The notes beneath the pieces were generated by a model. It was not told where the DNA came from. It saw only the letters and a program-made list of their open reading frames with translations, and searched no databases. The translations under genes and the position numbers were made by a program. This document shows positions 37,493-52,399 of a stretch of DNA of 64,000 nt, in pieces (position 1 is the stretch's first letter; the number at the start of each line of letters is the position of its first letter). Source of the DNA: Sycobia sp. Sy_11 (Eukaryota; Arthropoda; Insecta; Hymenoptera; Epichrysomallidae); NCBI GenBank assembly GCA_018907035.1, contig JACCIC010000030.1:398501-462500 (forward strand). Reading direction: 5' to 3'.

Positions 37493-39123
37493 CGGGATCC
37501 TCCGCACGTAATACGCGACCTTAACCTATAATTTGAATGCGAAATGAGAATGAGAGAGGGAAAGAGAATGAGAAAGAGAGTGAGCGGTAGAGTAAGATGG
37601 GGAGGGGGGAGAGAACAGAGGAAAAGCAGACAACAGACGAATATTATAATACTCCGAATTACGAAGGTATTTCGAAACTCTGCCTTGGTGCAGAGTGTAT
37701 AGAGAATATAGAGGAACGAGGAACGAGCGGAAATAATACGACGATATCGTCAGAGGGGGGGGGGGAGATGGTAGCAGGTAACCGGGAGAGATGTGCCGAG
37801 AACCGGACGAGCCGTGCGTTGGTGCGATGCAGCGACTCCAGTAGTAACCGTGGAAATTGATAAGGCCAGGTTGTACGAAAAATAATACGCAACCAAATCC
37901 GTATATATCTGCACAGTTAGCAAGATCCCCGTCCATTTCTGCAGCCACCGCATCGGTGAACTCGAGGATGCCTTATTTTACCGGACGACATATTGAGTAC
38001 ATGGAAAAAGTACATGTGACCACCACGATGGGAGGAGATCCCCGGTTTTTGAAAAATCGACAATTAATACGGATTACGCGGATTAAACGAAGCAAATCGT
38101 TTATTTGTCGTTGTTTTTTTGTTTTTTTTCATCGATCGACAATCAGTTCGTCGAAATTCATCGACCGATCGTATTTCCACGATTTCGACGGAAGGACACT
38201 CGCGATTCATTTACGGTCATCGCACGCGCGCGCATTTTAACGCGTGAATTTTACGAAACTCGGCGTCTTTTCTTTTTGCATTTCATTAATAGCGGACATT
38301 AACGCGTGGAAGAGTCGTCAGGCTTTCATTTCTAAGTCGACTCGCAAATGGCCTCGTCTCGGTAACGAAACCCTCTGTACATGGTCGTTGCAATTATACC
38401 GCCAATTAAGATAACAGCGCACGAGGCACTTGCCATTATCTTCGCATGTCTTTTTCTTCATCGCGATAAAATATCCGTCAACGCTTCGATCCGATCGACG
38501 TCTCGATCGCGGTGCACTTGCGCCACCTGTCGCTCGATTAGATCAACACCTATGATTCGCTTCGGGCCCTTTTGGACGGTTTAAACGTACTTCGGTGAGC
38601 GCGTATCTGAATTGTGGAAAAGTTTGGCAAAGTTCAATAGAGTCAACATTGAGAAATAGGCGAATTCCGGGGGCATTGTAGGAATGAGTCAGGAAATTTT
38701 TGGTAATATCTGCATTTTTGTCAAAGTACGACGGTCGTGGACGAAGTTACGTACAAGCTCATTGATCGACTAGAATATGGATTCAATTCGAATCGATACG
38801 TTGAGAAAAATTTTACATTGTTCGTGTATAATTTCGTCACTCTGTGCTTTTTGTGTCTTTCGACGTTGTGGAAAAAAATGATTAATTCCACGAATATTAA
38901 TAATTAGGAAAACCATACGGACAAATAAAAGCAAATCGGCGAAATAAACAATTCGTAAAACGTACTCGATAAGGTTAGATAGTTTTATCAATCTGTGCAT
39001 GCATACCGCATCGTCTTCACCCTCTCGCCATATACTTCCCGATCGAGGTCATTATCGGGACAAACAAGGGGTATTTGGAAGTTAGAGGATTTTCTCTGAT
39101 TATACGTTAAATCGTACGGTATA

Positions 39124-39129
<6 letters not shown>

Positions 39130-39175
<46 letters not shown>
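39130..39175. repeat. (TA)n array, 46 bp
   Basis: First of three long TA arrays in 640 bp. The others are 39357-39409 and 39718-39766. Confidence 0.97.
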
Positions 39176-39177
<2 letters not shown>

Positions 39178-39350
39178 AGTAATTTGATTGTTGCACTTCA
39201 TATATAACGAGAAAACAATTTTAATGGAAAACCGATGCGCACGATATTTGAACCCTCTCTAATCTGGGAATACGTTTGTGATATATATGACCTTCCAGAA
39301 TTTACAATATATATATGATATTCTAGAATTGAAAATAAGGGTTATACTTT

Positions 39351-39415
<65 letters not shown>

Positions 39416-39713
39416 TACGAAACCGATGACTTTTTTCAAGGTCTATACGATCATCATCGGTATCTGCATATATCAGCGCCGATGTTGACGCGCTATAAGT
39501 ATCGTAATTTATTGAGTATATATTTATTTTTAAAGACACCTCAAAGATGTGGATCTTTCGGACGCATGGCGTATTCAGTAGGTCACTTTATAGACTATGC
39601 ATCCATGTGTGGAAGATTAAAAGCGTGCATTTTTAATGGAATATACGAACCTGCCAGGTAGAGCGTCGATCGGAATTCAAAGACATTCTTTTGCATAATA
39701 TACGGTGTATATG

Positions 39714-39768
<55 letters not shown>

Positions 39769-40093
39769 TAGAACTTCGTACAGACTAAAACAGCGGTATA
39801 AGTTGTTCTACTAACAAAGCAAATTCATTCGAAGAACGGTTTATACGTGTCAACCTTCATGTAACTCGAGGACATGAATGTATTCTTGTCAAAATTGCCA
39901 AATTTTCAGCCTTGAATTTCTCGAGATCAATAAACTACGTCGATCGTCTAATCACAGCCGCATTTATCTACTTCTGGGTCAAATGAGCATACACGCTGCC
40001 GCTTCTGTATACGTACATAATTATTGATAGCCACTGATAATACGGGGAAGCACAAAATGACCTCGCGCACTTATCGTAGTCAAGGCGGTATAA

Positions 40094-40098
<5 letters not shown>

Positions 40099-40143
<45 letters not shown>
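40099..40143. repeat. (TA)n array, 45 bp
   Basis: Uninterrupted TA repeat. Confidence 0.97.
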
Positions 40144-40146
<3 letters not shown>

Positions 40147-40247
40147 CATACAGAAACCAGGATGACTTACAGTCACCTGTGCGAGCTATATGTAAATAAG
40201 AGCCGACAGATAATCTGAACCTGAGTCTATGCCATCGTCCCTTAATA

Positions 40248-40364
<117 letters not shown>

Positions 40365-40608
40365 TACGATTACTATGCGCTGGAGTAATTCATTAGCGAG
40401 GCTTACATTATACCGGTGGAGCGACATAACCTCCTATAACTAGGATCAGACCTCTATATATTTATGCATGTACGTATATACATACTTCTTGTCGCCAAAC
40501 TCGGAACGTCAGATGACAGATGACACAATGCAGCGAAGGCATGGAGAGAGGTGATTTTGCTATGCGACCGGATAAAAGTCTAATTACACAAACTTATACA
40601 TGTGCGTG

Positions 40609-40668
<60 letters not shown>
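40609..40668. repeat. (TA)n array, 60 bp
   Basis: TA repeat with one TAC interruption near 40621. Another of 43 bp lies at 40925-40967. Confidence 0.97.
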
Positions 40669-40672
<4 letters not shown>

Positions 40673-40919
40673 TATAACTCGCTAGAGCGCGCGATATCCT
40701 CTTCTGAACGGCGATCCCGTTAATCCAGCGCGCTCGCGCGCGTTTATCGGGTTTATTATACCGCATACGGAGATCGTTGCTCGAATTCCTCCGCCTCTTC
40801 CTCCGCCCCGTCTCCCGGCGCCTTTTCGCGCGCGCGCGCGAGCGCTCACGACTCGTTCTCTGTTTGTTTTGCGTGTATAAAAGCGCTTATATTGGAGGAT
40901 CCAAGCGCGGGCGCGTAGG

Positions 40920-40974
<55 letters not shown>

Positions 40975-41185
40975 AAGTGTACGTCTATACGCACACACCC
41001 GTGCGTATATAGAAAACTCTCGTCGCGCGTATGAACGGACGATTGGAAGAGCGAAGAGGGGCGGGAGTGGGAGAGGTAAGGAAGATGCGAAGAGCCGGAG
41101 GGGGAAAAGAAGAAGAGCCCCCGTGCGACTTATACAGTTATATGCTTCGCCACGCTCGACGACATACGCGGACGGGACACGGGTG

Positions 41186-41244
41186 AAGAGAGAGGGAAAG
41201 AGAGTGAGAGAAAGAGAGAGAGAGAGAGAGTGAGGAAGAGAGAG
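41186..41244. repeat. (GA)n-rich tract
   Basis: Imperfect purine-rich GA repeat with GTGA and GGAA interruptions. Confidence 0.9.
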
Positions 41245-44200
41245 GACGTAGCTCAGAGCCGCGGAAGCACGCCGATGCCGCTATATATATATATATATAT
41301 GTATGAAGACGACGGGGCAAGGAGATCGTGAGGCGGGAGAGAGATAGATTGCGATGGGACGTGTACAGAGACTCGAGCGTGCGTGGATGCATGCGTGTCT
41401 ATGCACCTCTGTGTGTTTGTATGTATATGTGTCCTATGTGTGTGTAACTGTGTGTGCGCGTCCGTAACGGACGCTGACACGAGTCGAACGCCTAGAGGGA
41501 GCATTAATCCATCGGGGATGTTGTACGCTCTCGTTGCGCGCGATGCTGTAGTAAGAAATTATAAATAAATAAAAGGAAAAATGACAGGGAAAAATGGCGA
41601 AGAACGACTGCAGCGTGAAAATCAGAGTTTAGCCCCGGCTATAAGTCATTGTTACGAGGCTTTCTCGAGGTTTTCAATATATATATATATATTTGCACAT
41701 TCGTAACTTTTGATGATTTACTGGGGTTAATTTTTTAGTATAGGATGGAAATATAGATATTACCAATTATAAAAGGCTTGTCTAAATTCAAGTAACAATA
41801 CCTAAGACCTAACAGATGTCCTTTACAACGATTTTTTGGTTCTTTTTTGTTTTTTTTTTTCTCATACTGTAGCCGTCAACTATGTTTTTGCGGAACTATA
41901 TTTCGGTCGTGTAACTTTATCGCGCCCGAAAGACACAATGGATATTTAAAACGGAAAACGATCCGTAAAAATGAATGGGACAGCTAACGCACAGAGTCGG
42001 AAAATCCTTGGGTTGATCGCCCGGTAGTACACGAGTTCGACAATTTCGCATCGAACATCGATACAAGAATACTGGCTTGTAACCGATTTCTGCGCATTCG
42101 CAATCGATCGCTCGGTCGCGCGCGCAAAATTCGACAACTCCAAGACAGTGTTTTCGTTTGAGAAATTCGTTATTAAAGTGTGGTTGATGATGTATGTGGA
42201 AGCCGTATCCTTCGGAATAGCAATGGCAGCTTGGCAATCAAATTGACTTTACCGATCGAAGATTTAATTAAATTATCGATTGTACATGGAATAAAATTCA
42301 AAGTTGATTCGATATCGTAGGAGTGAGGTTATTGATCAAGTACGCATATATAAATAAATCAAATAAACCATAAATAACATGCGATACGTTTGCGTTTCCG
42401 ATAAATTGTTTTTGCATAACAATGTGTATAATAAGCAAGCTCGTCACGGATGCCATCGACCTGATATCGGTTCGAATCGATATTTGATTTTGAATTTAAA
42501 CATTTCTTCATAATTGCACAAGAATCTGAAATAATTTAATATCATTTCACCATCATTTACATGACGCTTCAATGTAATTTCTATAATTATAACCCCGAGT
42601 ATTATAAGCTGAAACCTTATTTGAATGAATAATCAATACTTTAGCGTTGTACAATTTATATAAATTATACAATTAAAGATAATTCGAATGACATAATTTG
42701 TAAACGTAAAGAGTAAATTTGCAAGAAAAAGAAAAAAAAAACCAGGAAAAAGTCGAACTTTTTTAACGTTTAAATAAACGAAAGTATACACTGCAATTTG
42801 AGCAAAAGTATCCGAGATTGTATGGCCGGCCAAGCGGCACAGACGCGAGATACGAAAAGCTTCGAGGGTCTGAGAACGATTCTCGGCAATTTGGCTACAC
42901 ACTTTGAAAATATCGTGGCTTAATCGCGCGGTTTGCATTGCGCTCGCATTGAATTACTGTACTTAAGTATATCTCAAAGCCTAAGCGAGATATTAACATG
43001 ACCTCGACGTCGACGCAACAAATTGATTAGCGAATTGTTTCCGTGAAGCTCGATAATCATAATTAAATTCAACGGCCGCTACACGCGCGCGCGCGCATAC
43101 ACACGTTACCGTGGATCCTCGTTAACCTTTTTCTCGCGAGTGTTGTAACGGGCACGCTTCCATACCAACGTCCAAGTTTTGCGAAAAAACATTAGACGCC
43201 TGTAATAATTAAACGTTCACATATTTACGGTAAAGACGTGTAACAGTGAATTGATAAACAGAGGAGATGAAAAAAAAATAAATAAAAAATAAAGTGTAGA
43301 GCCGGATTGTTTGTGTATATACCCACATGTATCTATATGTACCGTGTGCATACGCGTGTATAAACACTGCTAATGGCCCTTTTTACTATCCGGCAGCAAT
43401 CGACATCTCGCGCGATCGCGACGAAGATCTCGGTATCGCCGGGACTTCTTCTTCTACGTACATCGGTATTTGTATATGACTCTCTTGCATTATAATCCAC
43501 GTTCGTACTACGGTACCTACATGTGTGTTATGCGCATTGTGCGTGTGTGTTTGTGTGTGTGTGTGTGTTATGCGCATCTATAGAGCGAACGTACTGCAGA
43601 TGGCAATCGGCCAACAGTAATCGCTTGTCATTTGATAAACGAATCTTGGATAGCCGTGCACATACATACAGTATATAATGTGCAGATGCATATAGATATA
43701 CGGGCAATGGATACTTCGACCGGTGGCCAGCGCGCCCGCGTATAACAGGAGTTTGTGCTCGATTTTATAACCGTCGCGAACGAGGAGGCGGCCGGGGGGG
43801 GGGGGGGGAGTGGAGAGTCGGTGAAGGGATACGTCGTCCGCGAAATGTCAAGGTTTCGCAATATTTCACTTTTCTAGGCGGGATCTCGAGCGCAGTGGGA
43901 GTTGGGTTAATGAGGGTGGGCGAGGGGGGGCGATTTCTCCTTGTTCTTCGCGACAACGAATTGCCGACCAATGTGCAGAGTCGGGAAATCGAGGTGAGAT
44001 TGTACCGTACTAATGCCGATTTATCGCGCAAGCGCGAGACGGAAAATTACGCGAGATTCTTCCAAGAGGGGCGCTAGCGATAAATATGATATTCGAGCGT
44101 TCGGAGATACGTTTTTCATTTTATTCTTTTGTTTCCTCTTCCAATCGTTCTATTTTTGCACCTACGCCGGTAAATCAATACTTAGAGCAGTTTTTTTAAC

Positions 44201-46679
44201 CCATGCTTTACCATTGCCTGTCATTGATCTGTACAGAGTTTTTGACCATGAAAAGCTTCCAAACTTGCATTAGGGCGATAAAATTGAATATTGGATTTTT
44301 CAAGAAATTATTACTTAGATAATACGGTAAGAACAATGGCCAACTGAGATTCAAGTAGAGAATATTTTTATTTAACAAATTTCCTTCGATATTTCAAGCA
44401 TCCTTCAAATTCGGTAAGATAGCTTTGTCTTAAAAGGAGATGTTCTGACGGATCCTAATTTAACTTCAATCTTAAAAATCCCTTTCTGTTATACCCAGGC
44501 AAATTATTCATTTATTCGTTGATAAGAAACGATTGGCGGCATTAATCCACGATCCGATTACATATACGAAGACGGAAACGTTATTTATATATAGTTCTGT
44601 TGCATAAGCCTATCCAGTATCCGATTCTAATTGGGATTTTTACTTTCATTTTCCTTCGGCATCGAATGAACCACTGACTAAGACTCGTCCTTTTGCAGTG
44701 CTTCGATTTCACGTTTATGCCGCGCTCTGTATTGACATCTGAAATATCGGGAGGTAAAAAAAAATTTACGGTAAATCCATTAACAGTGGCCGCATCATCG
44801 TCCCCCCGCACGCAAGAGAGAGGAAGAGAGATCAATTTCTATCGAATCAGACTGTATCTTGCATCTGGTTCGCTTGATCCGGGTCTACGGATGATCGGCA
44901 ATAATAAAGCGCAGCGGGATCGCTCGCTACGGATTGTCGGTGCTAATGGGGAGATATCTTTGTCGCAGGTCTGTATATACATATATAACTATAGGTGACT
45001 GACGTAATTCGATAAAGCTAACGAAGTCAAATATATCTATCGTCACCTTTACACTGAGACAAGTGTGTTTGGAGCTTTCTTTCACATTCCAATGGTAACT
45101 TCTGTTTCCATATCTTTAGTCTTTCCAATAACATCGTTTTAATAATTTACAAAAGGTCCTTTATCGAAAAAAAATCGGCAAGACCGTAAAAATGTTCGGA
45201 TACATTGTTGCGGAGCAGCTACCTTTCCAGAATTTAGCGCAAAGCAAAGTCTCCCATACTCTTCATCTCGTTCTTTTGGATTTTATATCATTGAAAAAAC
45301 TGATAATTAAATTTAATACTTCGGCCAGAGGTGACGAAATGGTTTCAGCTGTAGTTTGCCTAATGATAATTACATTCTTCATCAAATTTAGAAAACCTTT
45401 TTCCTTCATCCGCTTGTGATTTGATTACTATATTTGCAGTACTGGATATTCTTCATCCTATTCGTATAAATATATATCTGTAGATATTATTTAAATAAAT
45501 TATCAATTTATTACCAATATCTTATGTGGTAGTCTCACTTTCTGAAGATTAGAATAAGAAAACATTTTTCGGCGAAAAATTTGTTTTATCTATGTAACGA
45601 TATGAAGAAACAAGTAACTAGTCTTACACAGTTGTTTCGTTCTTTTGCAACTTATTTTGAAACTTTTTAACGAGCTGTACTTCAATCCCCATAAAAAATT
45701 CGTCGATTGCTCGAATAAAATGGTTAGCATTCAGGTACACGACTCGAACATATTTGTCGCCGTTTTTCAGTTTATTATATAATCTGTGCACATGAAAAAT
45801 TTTTTTGCTAAATCGTCAAATAATAATCTAATTCGATACCCCGAAAGAATGAATTAATACGAGAAGAATCCAGAAATCATCGCCGAGAGGCTTGTTAATA
45901 TTAAAGTTTACTATCTTTCCTTTAAGTTTAGAGACGGAACGTATCGATCTAAAAGAGTTCGTTTATTGATTCATCGTGCCATAGCAATTTCACTTGAGAG
46001 GCTGGTAACACGAGCAATCGAACTCTTCCTTTAGTCACCATAAAAAATAATGGATGTCAATATTAATTTATCTCAGTGTAAAAGTACAATTAGTAACAAA
46101 GCAACAACGACGAACAAAAAAAAAAAAAAAAAGACAGAAAGAAAGCAAGGAAAAAATAAGCTCGGCGAGTCGATGGTCGAGACGCGCTGTAAATAATACC
46201 GTGGATAATGTTAATCTGTGACGCCTAACGATATTTCCACGCGCGTACACGCGTAACGAGCGCTAAAGAGCCGTACAGCCGTTACGCGCTTTACATGACT
46301 GGCCGAACTGAAAGCTATAAATGTTTATTCAGCGTGGGTGGGGTGACGAGCAGAGGGGGTGGGGCAGAGGGTGACGATGGCTAATAATCGGACCGAGAAA
46401 GCGCGATGAAAGCGAGTCGACACTGCGGTTATGTCGGCGGTCGCCTACGTGGCTGCCCCCCTTGCCGCCGAAGCCCCCGGGAGCTTTCGTCGCGGGCCCG
46501 CGGCGATTATGAAATCCATAATGGTGATAGGGAGATCGTCAACGATTCGTCCGCTTTAATAGCCGGGCTGTTAGAGCGCCGCTGTGATCGATCTCGCAGC
46601 CCCCCTCTCCCCACGGTGTGAGGGAGGTGTCGTCGCCTTTGTAAGACACCGATTTCTACACCGATTATGTGGATATAAA

Positions 46680-46680
<1 letters not shown>

Positions 46681-46724
<44 letters not shown>
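46681..46724. repeat. (TA)n array, 44 bp
   Basis: Uninterrupted TA repeat. It is preceded by about 5 kb with almost no TA arrays. Confidence 0.97.
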
Positions 46725-46727
<3 letters not shown>

Positions 46728-47979
46728 TGACAAGGAGAGAGTCATTCGTTTAGATTATTGGGCTGTAGATCACAGAAGCTAATTATATTGATATGCCTAA
46801 GTGGAACGTAGCTGCGCAGTCATTCATTCCGAGGAGTCGCCCGCTATACCGAAGAAAATTAGCCCTCAAATTTCCATCGCCTATCGACCCCAATAAATCC
46901 AGAAATGCTTTATTCCGTTTTGTACGGACGAACTGCTTCCCAATGAAGCAGGATTTAGATTTTTTGAATTATTAAAGGGTGTTACAAGAAAATCATTCTA
47001 ATTCAATGCGTAGATCAATCGATCAATCGTAGTAATCGATACGAGAATTAAAGTTGCCGCAATTGTAAATACAAAAAGTTACATTTTCGTACACGGTAGA
47101 ACTTTTTAATTATTCGGTTGACTTTACAAAATTTAATAAAGATGATAAGAATTATTTACACGAACCAATTGTCGACTAATGTTAGCTTTTATATCCCTTT
47201 CTTCTCGCTTATTAATGCGGAACAAGAAAATATAATTAGCCGCAAAAATTTCTCAACGAGACGAAGAAAATTCGATTATTTAATGGAGAACTTGTTCGCT
47301 CAATATTTTGTATGGAAATTGACGTGGAACAGGGGACGATCCGTGAAAACAGCTGGCTGCGCAGGCGTTTCATTCGTGTATACAATAGAAACTCGCTTCA
47401 CGCCGTGCGAATGAAAATAAAAGAAATCCAGGAGCCGAACGAGCGACTTTGGATTATAAGATAAAAGTTTATTGCGGCTGTACGAGCGATAAATCGTTGG
47501 AAGAAATTCAATCGAACAAGTTATAGCATATCGACACGTTATGCGCAATAACAGAATGTAACTTTAATCAAATGCAATTATATTCTGATTTTCAAACTGG
47601 CACAATTTTCTTTCTCTTTCGAAGAAAACATATTTTAAATTTGGTTTTCGATTAAATCAAATGCTGTGGCTAAAATTAATCGTTCTCATTATTATATCTA
47701 AACTATTGCCGTAGTTCGAATTAAAAATATCCTATTAATTGTATCGTTAGCAGCGAATGATTAAGATATCCCTCTTTCCGTGCAATACAAAAAAACAAAA
47801 ACAAACTCACAGCAGTTTGTTTAGCGACTGGAAGTGGGGACGGGCAAGAGTATAATGTAAAAAAATCTCCCTCCCCGCCCGGCCCCTTTTGTATTTAACG
47901 ACGTAATACTTTCCCAGCGATAAAGAAGCGCGCGCAGCGCATTTTCCCCGCGACGAGGAAACGCGGTATCGCATATATT

Positions 47980-47981
<2 letters not shown>

Positions 47982-48012
<31 letters not shown>
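47982..48012. repeat. (CA)n array
   Basis: CA dinucleotide repeat, about 30 bp. Confidence 0.9.
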
Positions 48013-48014
<2 letters not shown>

Positions 48015-48830
48015 AACACGCCAAACAGGAAATCTATAATCGTAACGTCGATACGCGGCGCGAGCGTCTACCGTCGTCGTCCTGGCGCCTATCGAGTAGC
48101 CTCACCTCCCCCGCCCCTCTCCAGCGCGGGGGCGATGTTAGAAAAAAGACTACGCTCATTATTCTACGATCGTTTCGTCGGATCGCGGAGCGATGAACGC
48201 GCGCGCGCGCGCGCAAAGAAAGTCGATCGTAAATAATATAATGCGTGTATAATGCAAGTCGAAAGGCATCGATGTATATATATATATATATCACATACGT
48301 ATATGTATGATATAAGAAACCTCGAAGACTATCGCGCTTCCTGGCTTCCAGCCCGAGGAAAGAAAAAATGCGCGGAAAAAGAAGCGAGAAAGCCGGAAAG
48401 TCAATCCGGTGCGTTGATACGACCCCTTCCCCCCAACTACCGAAGGAAGCGAGTATACCACGATGCCCGTACACATAATATCTTTTCCCCATTTATTTTT
48501 TATTATTCATTCACTCGCTAAAGCATATTGCACTTTGGTACGTACTGTGGATTTATATGCATTGTGTAATATCGCGCGCCAACGTTCTCTATAGAGACAA
48601 TCGAAGTTGCCCGTGTAATGGATTCGGCCCAACTTGAAAATAATATATAATAAAATAAAGTGTATTGGCTGAATAAAGCATAGAATTAATATGGTGATCT
48701 AATCATAGATTTAACCGAAGGACCTGTTATTTTGAAACTATTTCAATTTTCATTAGAATTTGCTTTAATATATCTTTAGTATTATTTAGCATTTGGTGCT
48801 TCATTGTACTTCAATTATTTTGAGGTTTGA

Positions 48831-48837
<7 letters not shown>

Positions 48838-48885
<48 letters not shown>
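48838..48885. repeat. (TA)n array, 48 bp
   Basis: Uninterrupted TA repeat. Confidence 0.97.
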
Positions 48886-48888
<3 letters not shown>

Positions 48889-49120
48889 GTGAGAAAGAAG
48901 CTCGCTATATGTGTATAACTGGAGGCGGAACGTTTTGCCGTTGCCGTCGATGAGTCAGGACGTGCGCTGCGCGCACGCGATCCCTCGGCGGATCGCGCGT
49001 GCGTACAATATATTAATATATTAACGGTGCAAAATAGCCATACAGTATGGAGGGGTGGGGCGATAACTATTTAATTAACGGAGCGTTCGTTACATGCTGT
49101 ATCATATTGTATACGCACAT

Positions 49121-49121
<1 letters not shown>

Positions 49122-49152
<31 letters not shown>
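49122..49152. repeat. (CA)n array
   Basis: CA dinucleotide repeat, about 30 bp. Confidence 0.9.
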
Positions 49153-49155
<3 letters not shown>

Positions 49156-49592
49156 TATGCATACACAGTGCGGAAAAACTTGTTGCACTCAATGCCGTGA
49201 GTGCGTGGTCTTCCGAACAAAGATGCCTATTATAATGGGGCATCGTGGCGCGGCAATTAGCTGAGAGACAGAGAGAAAGAGATCGAGGGAAAAAAATAAT
49301 AACGCGGAATAACGCGTATATGATTGTTTACGTCGTATGTATATATAGATGCGCGATTCGGTGCTTGCTCAAGAGTCGACTAGTGATTATGTTTTATGTA
49401 AGATTTACAAGTTATAGCGGCTGAGGAAGCGTCGAGCTGATTAATTAGGTATTATATCTATATCTGTATGTATATAATACGCACGGTGCTGCGCGATGTT
49501 TACGCCTACCCCCTCGATCATACGCAGACTCGATGTGGGAAATTGTGGGGTAATAATGGAGCCAATGCGGAAATATATGTATATATATATAA

Positions 49593-49593
<1 letters not shown>

Positions 49594-49652
<59 letters not shown>
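49594..49652. repeat. (CA)n array, about 59 bp
   Basis: Uninterrupted CA dinucleotide repeat. Confidence 0.95.
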
Positions 49653-49655
<3 letters not shown>

Positions 49656-51170
49656 ATACTTTGCGAATTACACCTGGTGTAATCACGACATCTATAATAC
49701 CTATGTAGTTATTATTGTTAACTTTATCTTGCAATAAATATATGTATCCAAACTTTCATCTTCTTTATATTATATCAGTTTTTAAAAAGGCTATTTTTCA
49801 ATAACTACTAACGAAGCGTGTGATCAATGGCGAAAGACTAGAGTGGTAAAAAAGATTCATTATAAAAAAGTGTTAAAAGAAATTGTATGAGAAATTCTAG
49901 TATAAGGATTAAAAGAGTGTATTTTAAGTCGACGTTACGTAAATTGTTGAATTTAAAGATTAATGTGTGTGGATATTTGATTAACAGTAGTCGGTGAACA
50001 ATCAATTACTGATATAATACAAAGACAATTATACCGATAATCGGTGAATAATAGCTGATAAGAACTTGTGATTTTGAAGACTCGCTAATTCGTTGGAAAA
50101 TCATGATTGATTAAATCATGATTGATTGATAAATCAGGACTACAAGAGAGGATAGTAAGTATCTAAAAATATTTAGTTAAAGGACTCCTACAGATTTGCG
50201 TTTCAATCTTGCTTAAAATCTTTCAATCTTGATGAAAAAAAAATTGTCGCGTCATCCATTTAAAAATTTATTCGAAAAGAATTCTGACAAAAAAGTCCTA
50301 GAATTCGTGCGAAATCCATTTATTGAAATCTTTCGACAAGAGTATGAGGACTTTCTTTAAAAGAAAATTTGTGAGGTTCCTGCAAGGAAAAAATACCGAA
50401 GGATCCTTTGAACGCCCTTGGAAAATCATTCAAAGATCACCTTCTAGGATAATATCAAAGTTCTTTCAGAAAAAGTCGGAAGGATTTTTTAAAGCAGCCT
50501 TGGCTAGACTTCTTGTCGGTGATCAAAATTTTATGTGAAAATCCTTTCAGAATCCATTGATAACATAATTTTTTTATGTTTCCTCGAATCTTTCGAAAAT
50601 AATTCCAATGTCGTTTCAGTGAATCGTTTCAGAAAGATTTTTAACGGATCCTTGTTAGGATGCCATTGGTGATCTAGATCTATTTTATAAATCTTACCAG
50701 ACACGATTTATTCAGCTTACTTATTCAACAACTTTTCACGAATTCGTTCGTCGCGTATGAGATAAGATTTGCTTTTAATAACGCCGCTAGTACGAAGCTT
50801 TTGTCGATTATCCGTATTGGTCGATAGACCCTCTTACGAACGACCGAGAGACAATCGAGACAAAAGGAGATGGAAATCGAGCGCGCTTTGTCGCGAACTA
50901 TAAACTTAAATCCAAATCAGATAGCCGATCCACGATAATGTAACTGATTCTCATTTCGAAGAGCGTATACGTATTAATTAAACAGAATAGTAATAAAGTA
51001 TCGCGCAAAAACGAATTTCCTTTTTTTTTTTCGACGTAAATACGTCGTTCATCAGTTACAAATCTAATGGTCAAATTGATGGCCGCTTCGAAACGGGCAC
51101 ATATACTGATACATTCGCCATTACCACCCTTTATGAACAACGTACAATTGATAGCTCTTTTCCTACACAC

Positions 51171-51204
51171 ACGCATGCACGCACGCACGCACGCACGCAC
51201 GCAC
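51171..51204. repeat. (CACG)n tetranucleotide array
   Basis: About eight ACGC/CACG units grading into CA repeats. Confidence 0.9.
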
Positions 51205-51562
51205 ACAAACACACAAACAGACTATTAGGTAATAAACGATTCTCGTTGCGCAGACTATAAAAATCGTGAAGTAAGCGCTCTTCTAAAAAAAAAAAACAAA
51301 AGAATAATAATAGATAAATAAATAAACGAACGGAAATTCTAAGCGGCGCTTCCAACGTTCCACAAACAGCGAGACTATAAAAACCCCGACGATTAAAGAA
51401 CAATAAATTCCGTAATAAACGCGCTTAAGAGGCCCCCTCGTAATTCAAGCTTCTGTGGGCGCGGATACGGTTTAAGAGCCCATACGTGTCGTCGCCGCGC
51501 GTGCGCGGTTTTTGCATGCAGTAGCATACAGCAGCAGCAGTAGCAGCGACTGCAGGTCTCGT

Positions 51563-51565
<3 letters not shown>

Positions 51566-51602
<37 letters not shown>
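51566..51602. repeat. (TA)n array, 37 bp
   Basis: TA repeat following a short AGC repeat (about 51529-51547). Confidence 0.95.
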
Positions 51603-51610
<8 letters not shown>

Positions 51611-52162
51611 AATACAATATAGACTATTCTATATATAATATGATGCATATTACGCGCGCGCAATACGGGTTCCCGCGCAACAAATTTCAATCTCCGGGCC
51701 CCGAAGTACGAGCCCATGCTAATTATACATCTGTAAGCACTTCTCCCCCCGTCTTGGAGGGCATACGCAATACGCTGAGGTAAAAATGCCGCTATAATAC
51801 ATCGCTAAACGATCCCACCCTCCGTCCCTCCCACGCAAACGAACAGCAGTCGGCGCGGGCCTCGTCGTTTCACGATATAAAAAGCTAATCTGCTCGGCTG
51901 CGCGCGTGCGCTCGCCGCATTTTAATAAGCGCGCACCGCGCAAGGTTGCTAATCCCTCTCTGGCCCGTTGAGAGCGATGGGCGGGGGGGGGGGAGGGGCA
52001 TGGGAGGAAAGGAGGAGCGATTTAATGATATAGATGGCGCGTGTATTAAGCGCATCCCCTCGGCCGGCGCAAACGATGCGATACGCTCCCGTCGATGATT
52101 TAAGAGAGGTATCGATAGACCTCGCCGAGTTCTCGGTCTGTATGTATTTATCTATATCTATA

Positions 52163-52164
<2 letters not shown>

Positions 52165-52200
<36 letters not shown>
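52165..52200. repeat. (TA)n array, 36 bp
   Basis: TA repeat preceded by TATC units. Confidence 0.95.
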
Positions 52201-52203
<3 letters not shown>

Positions 52204-52399
52204 CCCGCGCTCAAATCCCCCACAGCTTCTCGATAAACGACCGCTCGGCGCGCGTAAAGAGGTGCGAGGCATGCCCGATAATAATAATTTAAGACGGCCG
52301 AACGTGGGAGATCGCTAGAGAGCGGCCTGCTCGTGGAGGGGGGCGGGGGTGGGGGGAGGTGGGCGAATGTTAGTACGCACGCACCATAGGAACGCGAGG

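Noticed and set aside
45192..45419. 75-codon plus-strand open frame
   Set aside because: Short, hydrophobic and AT-driven. It shows no motif or supporting signals.
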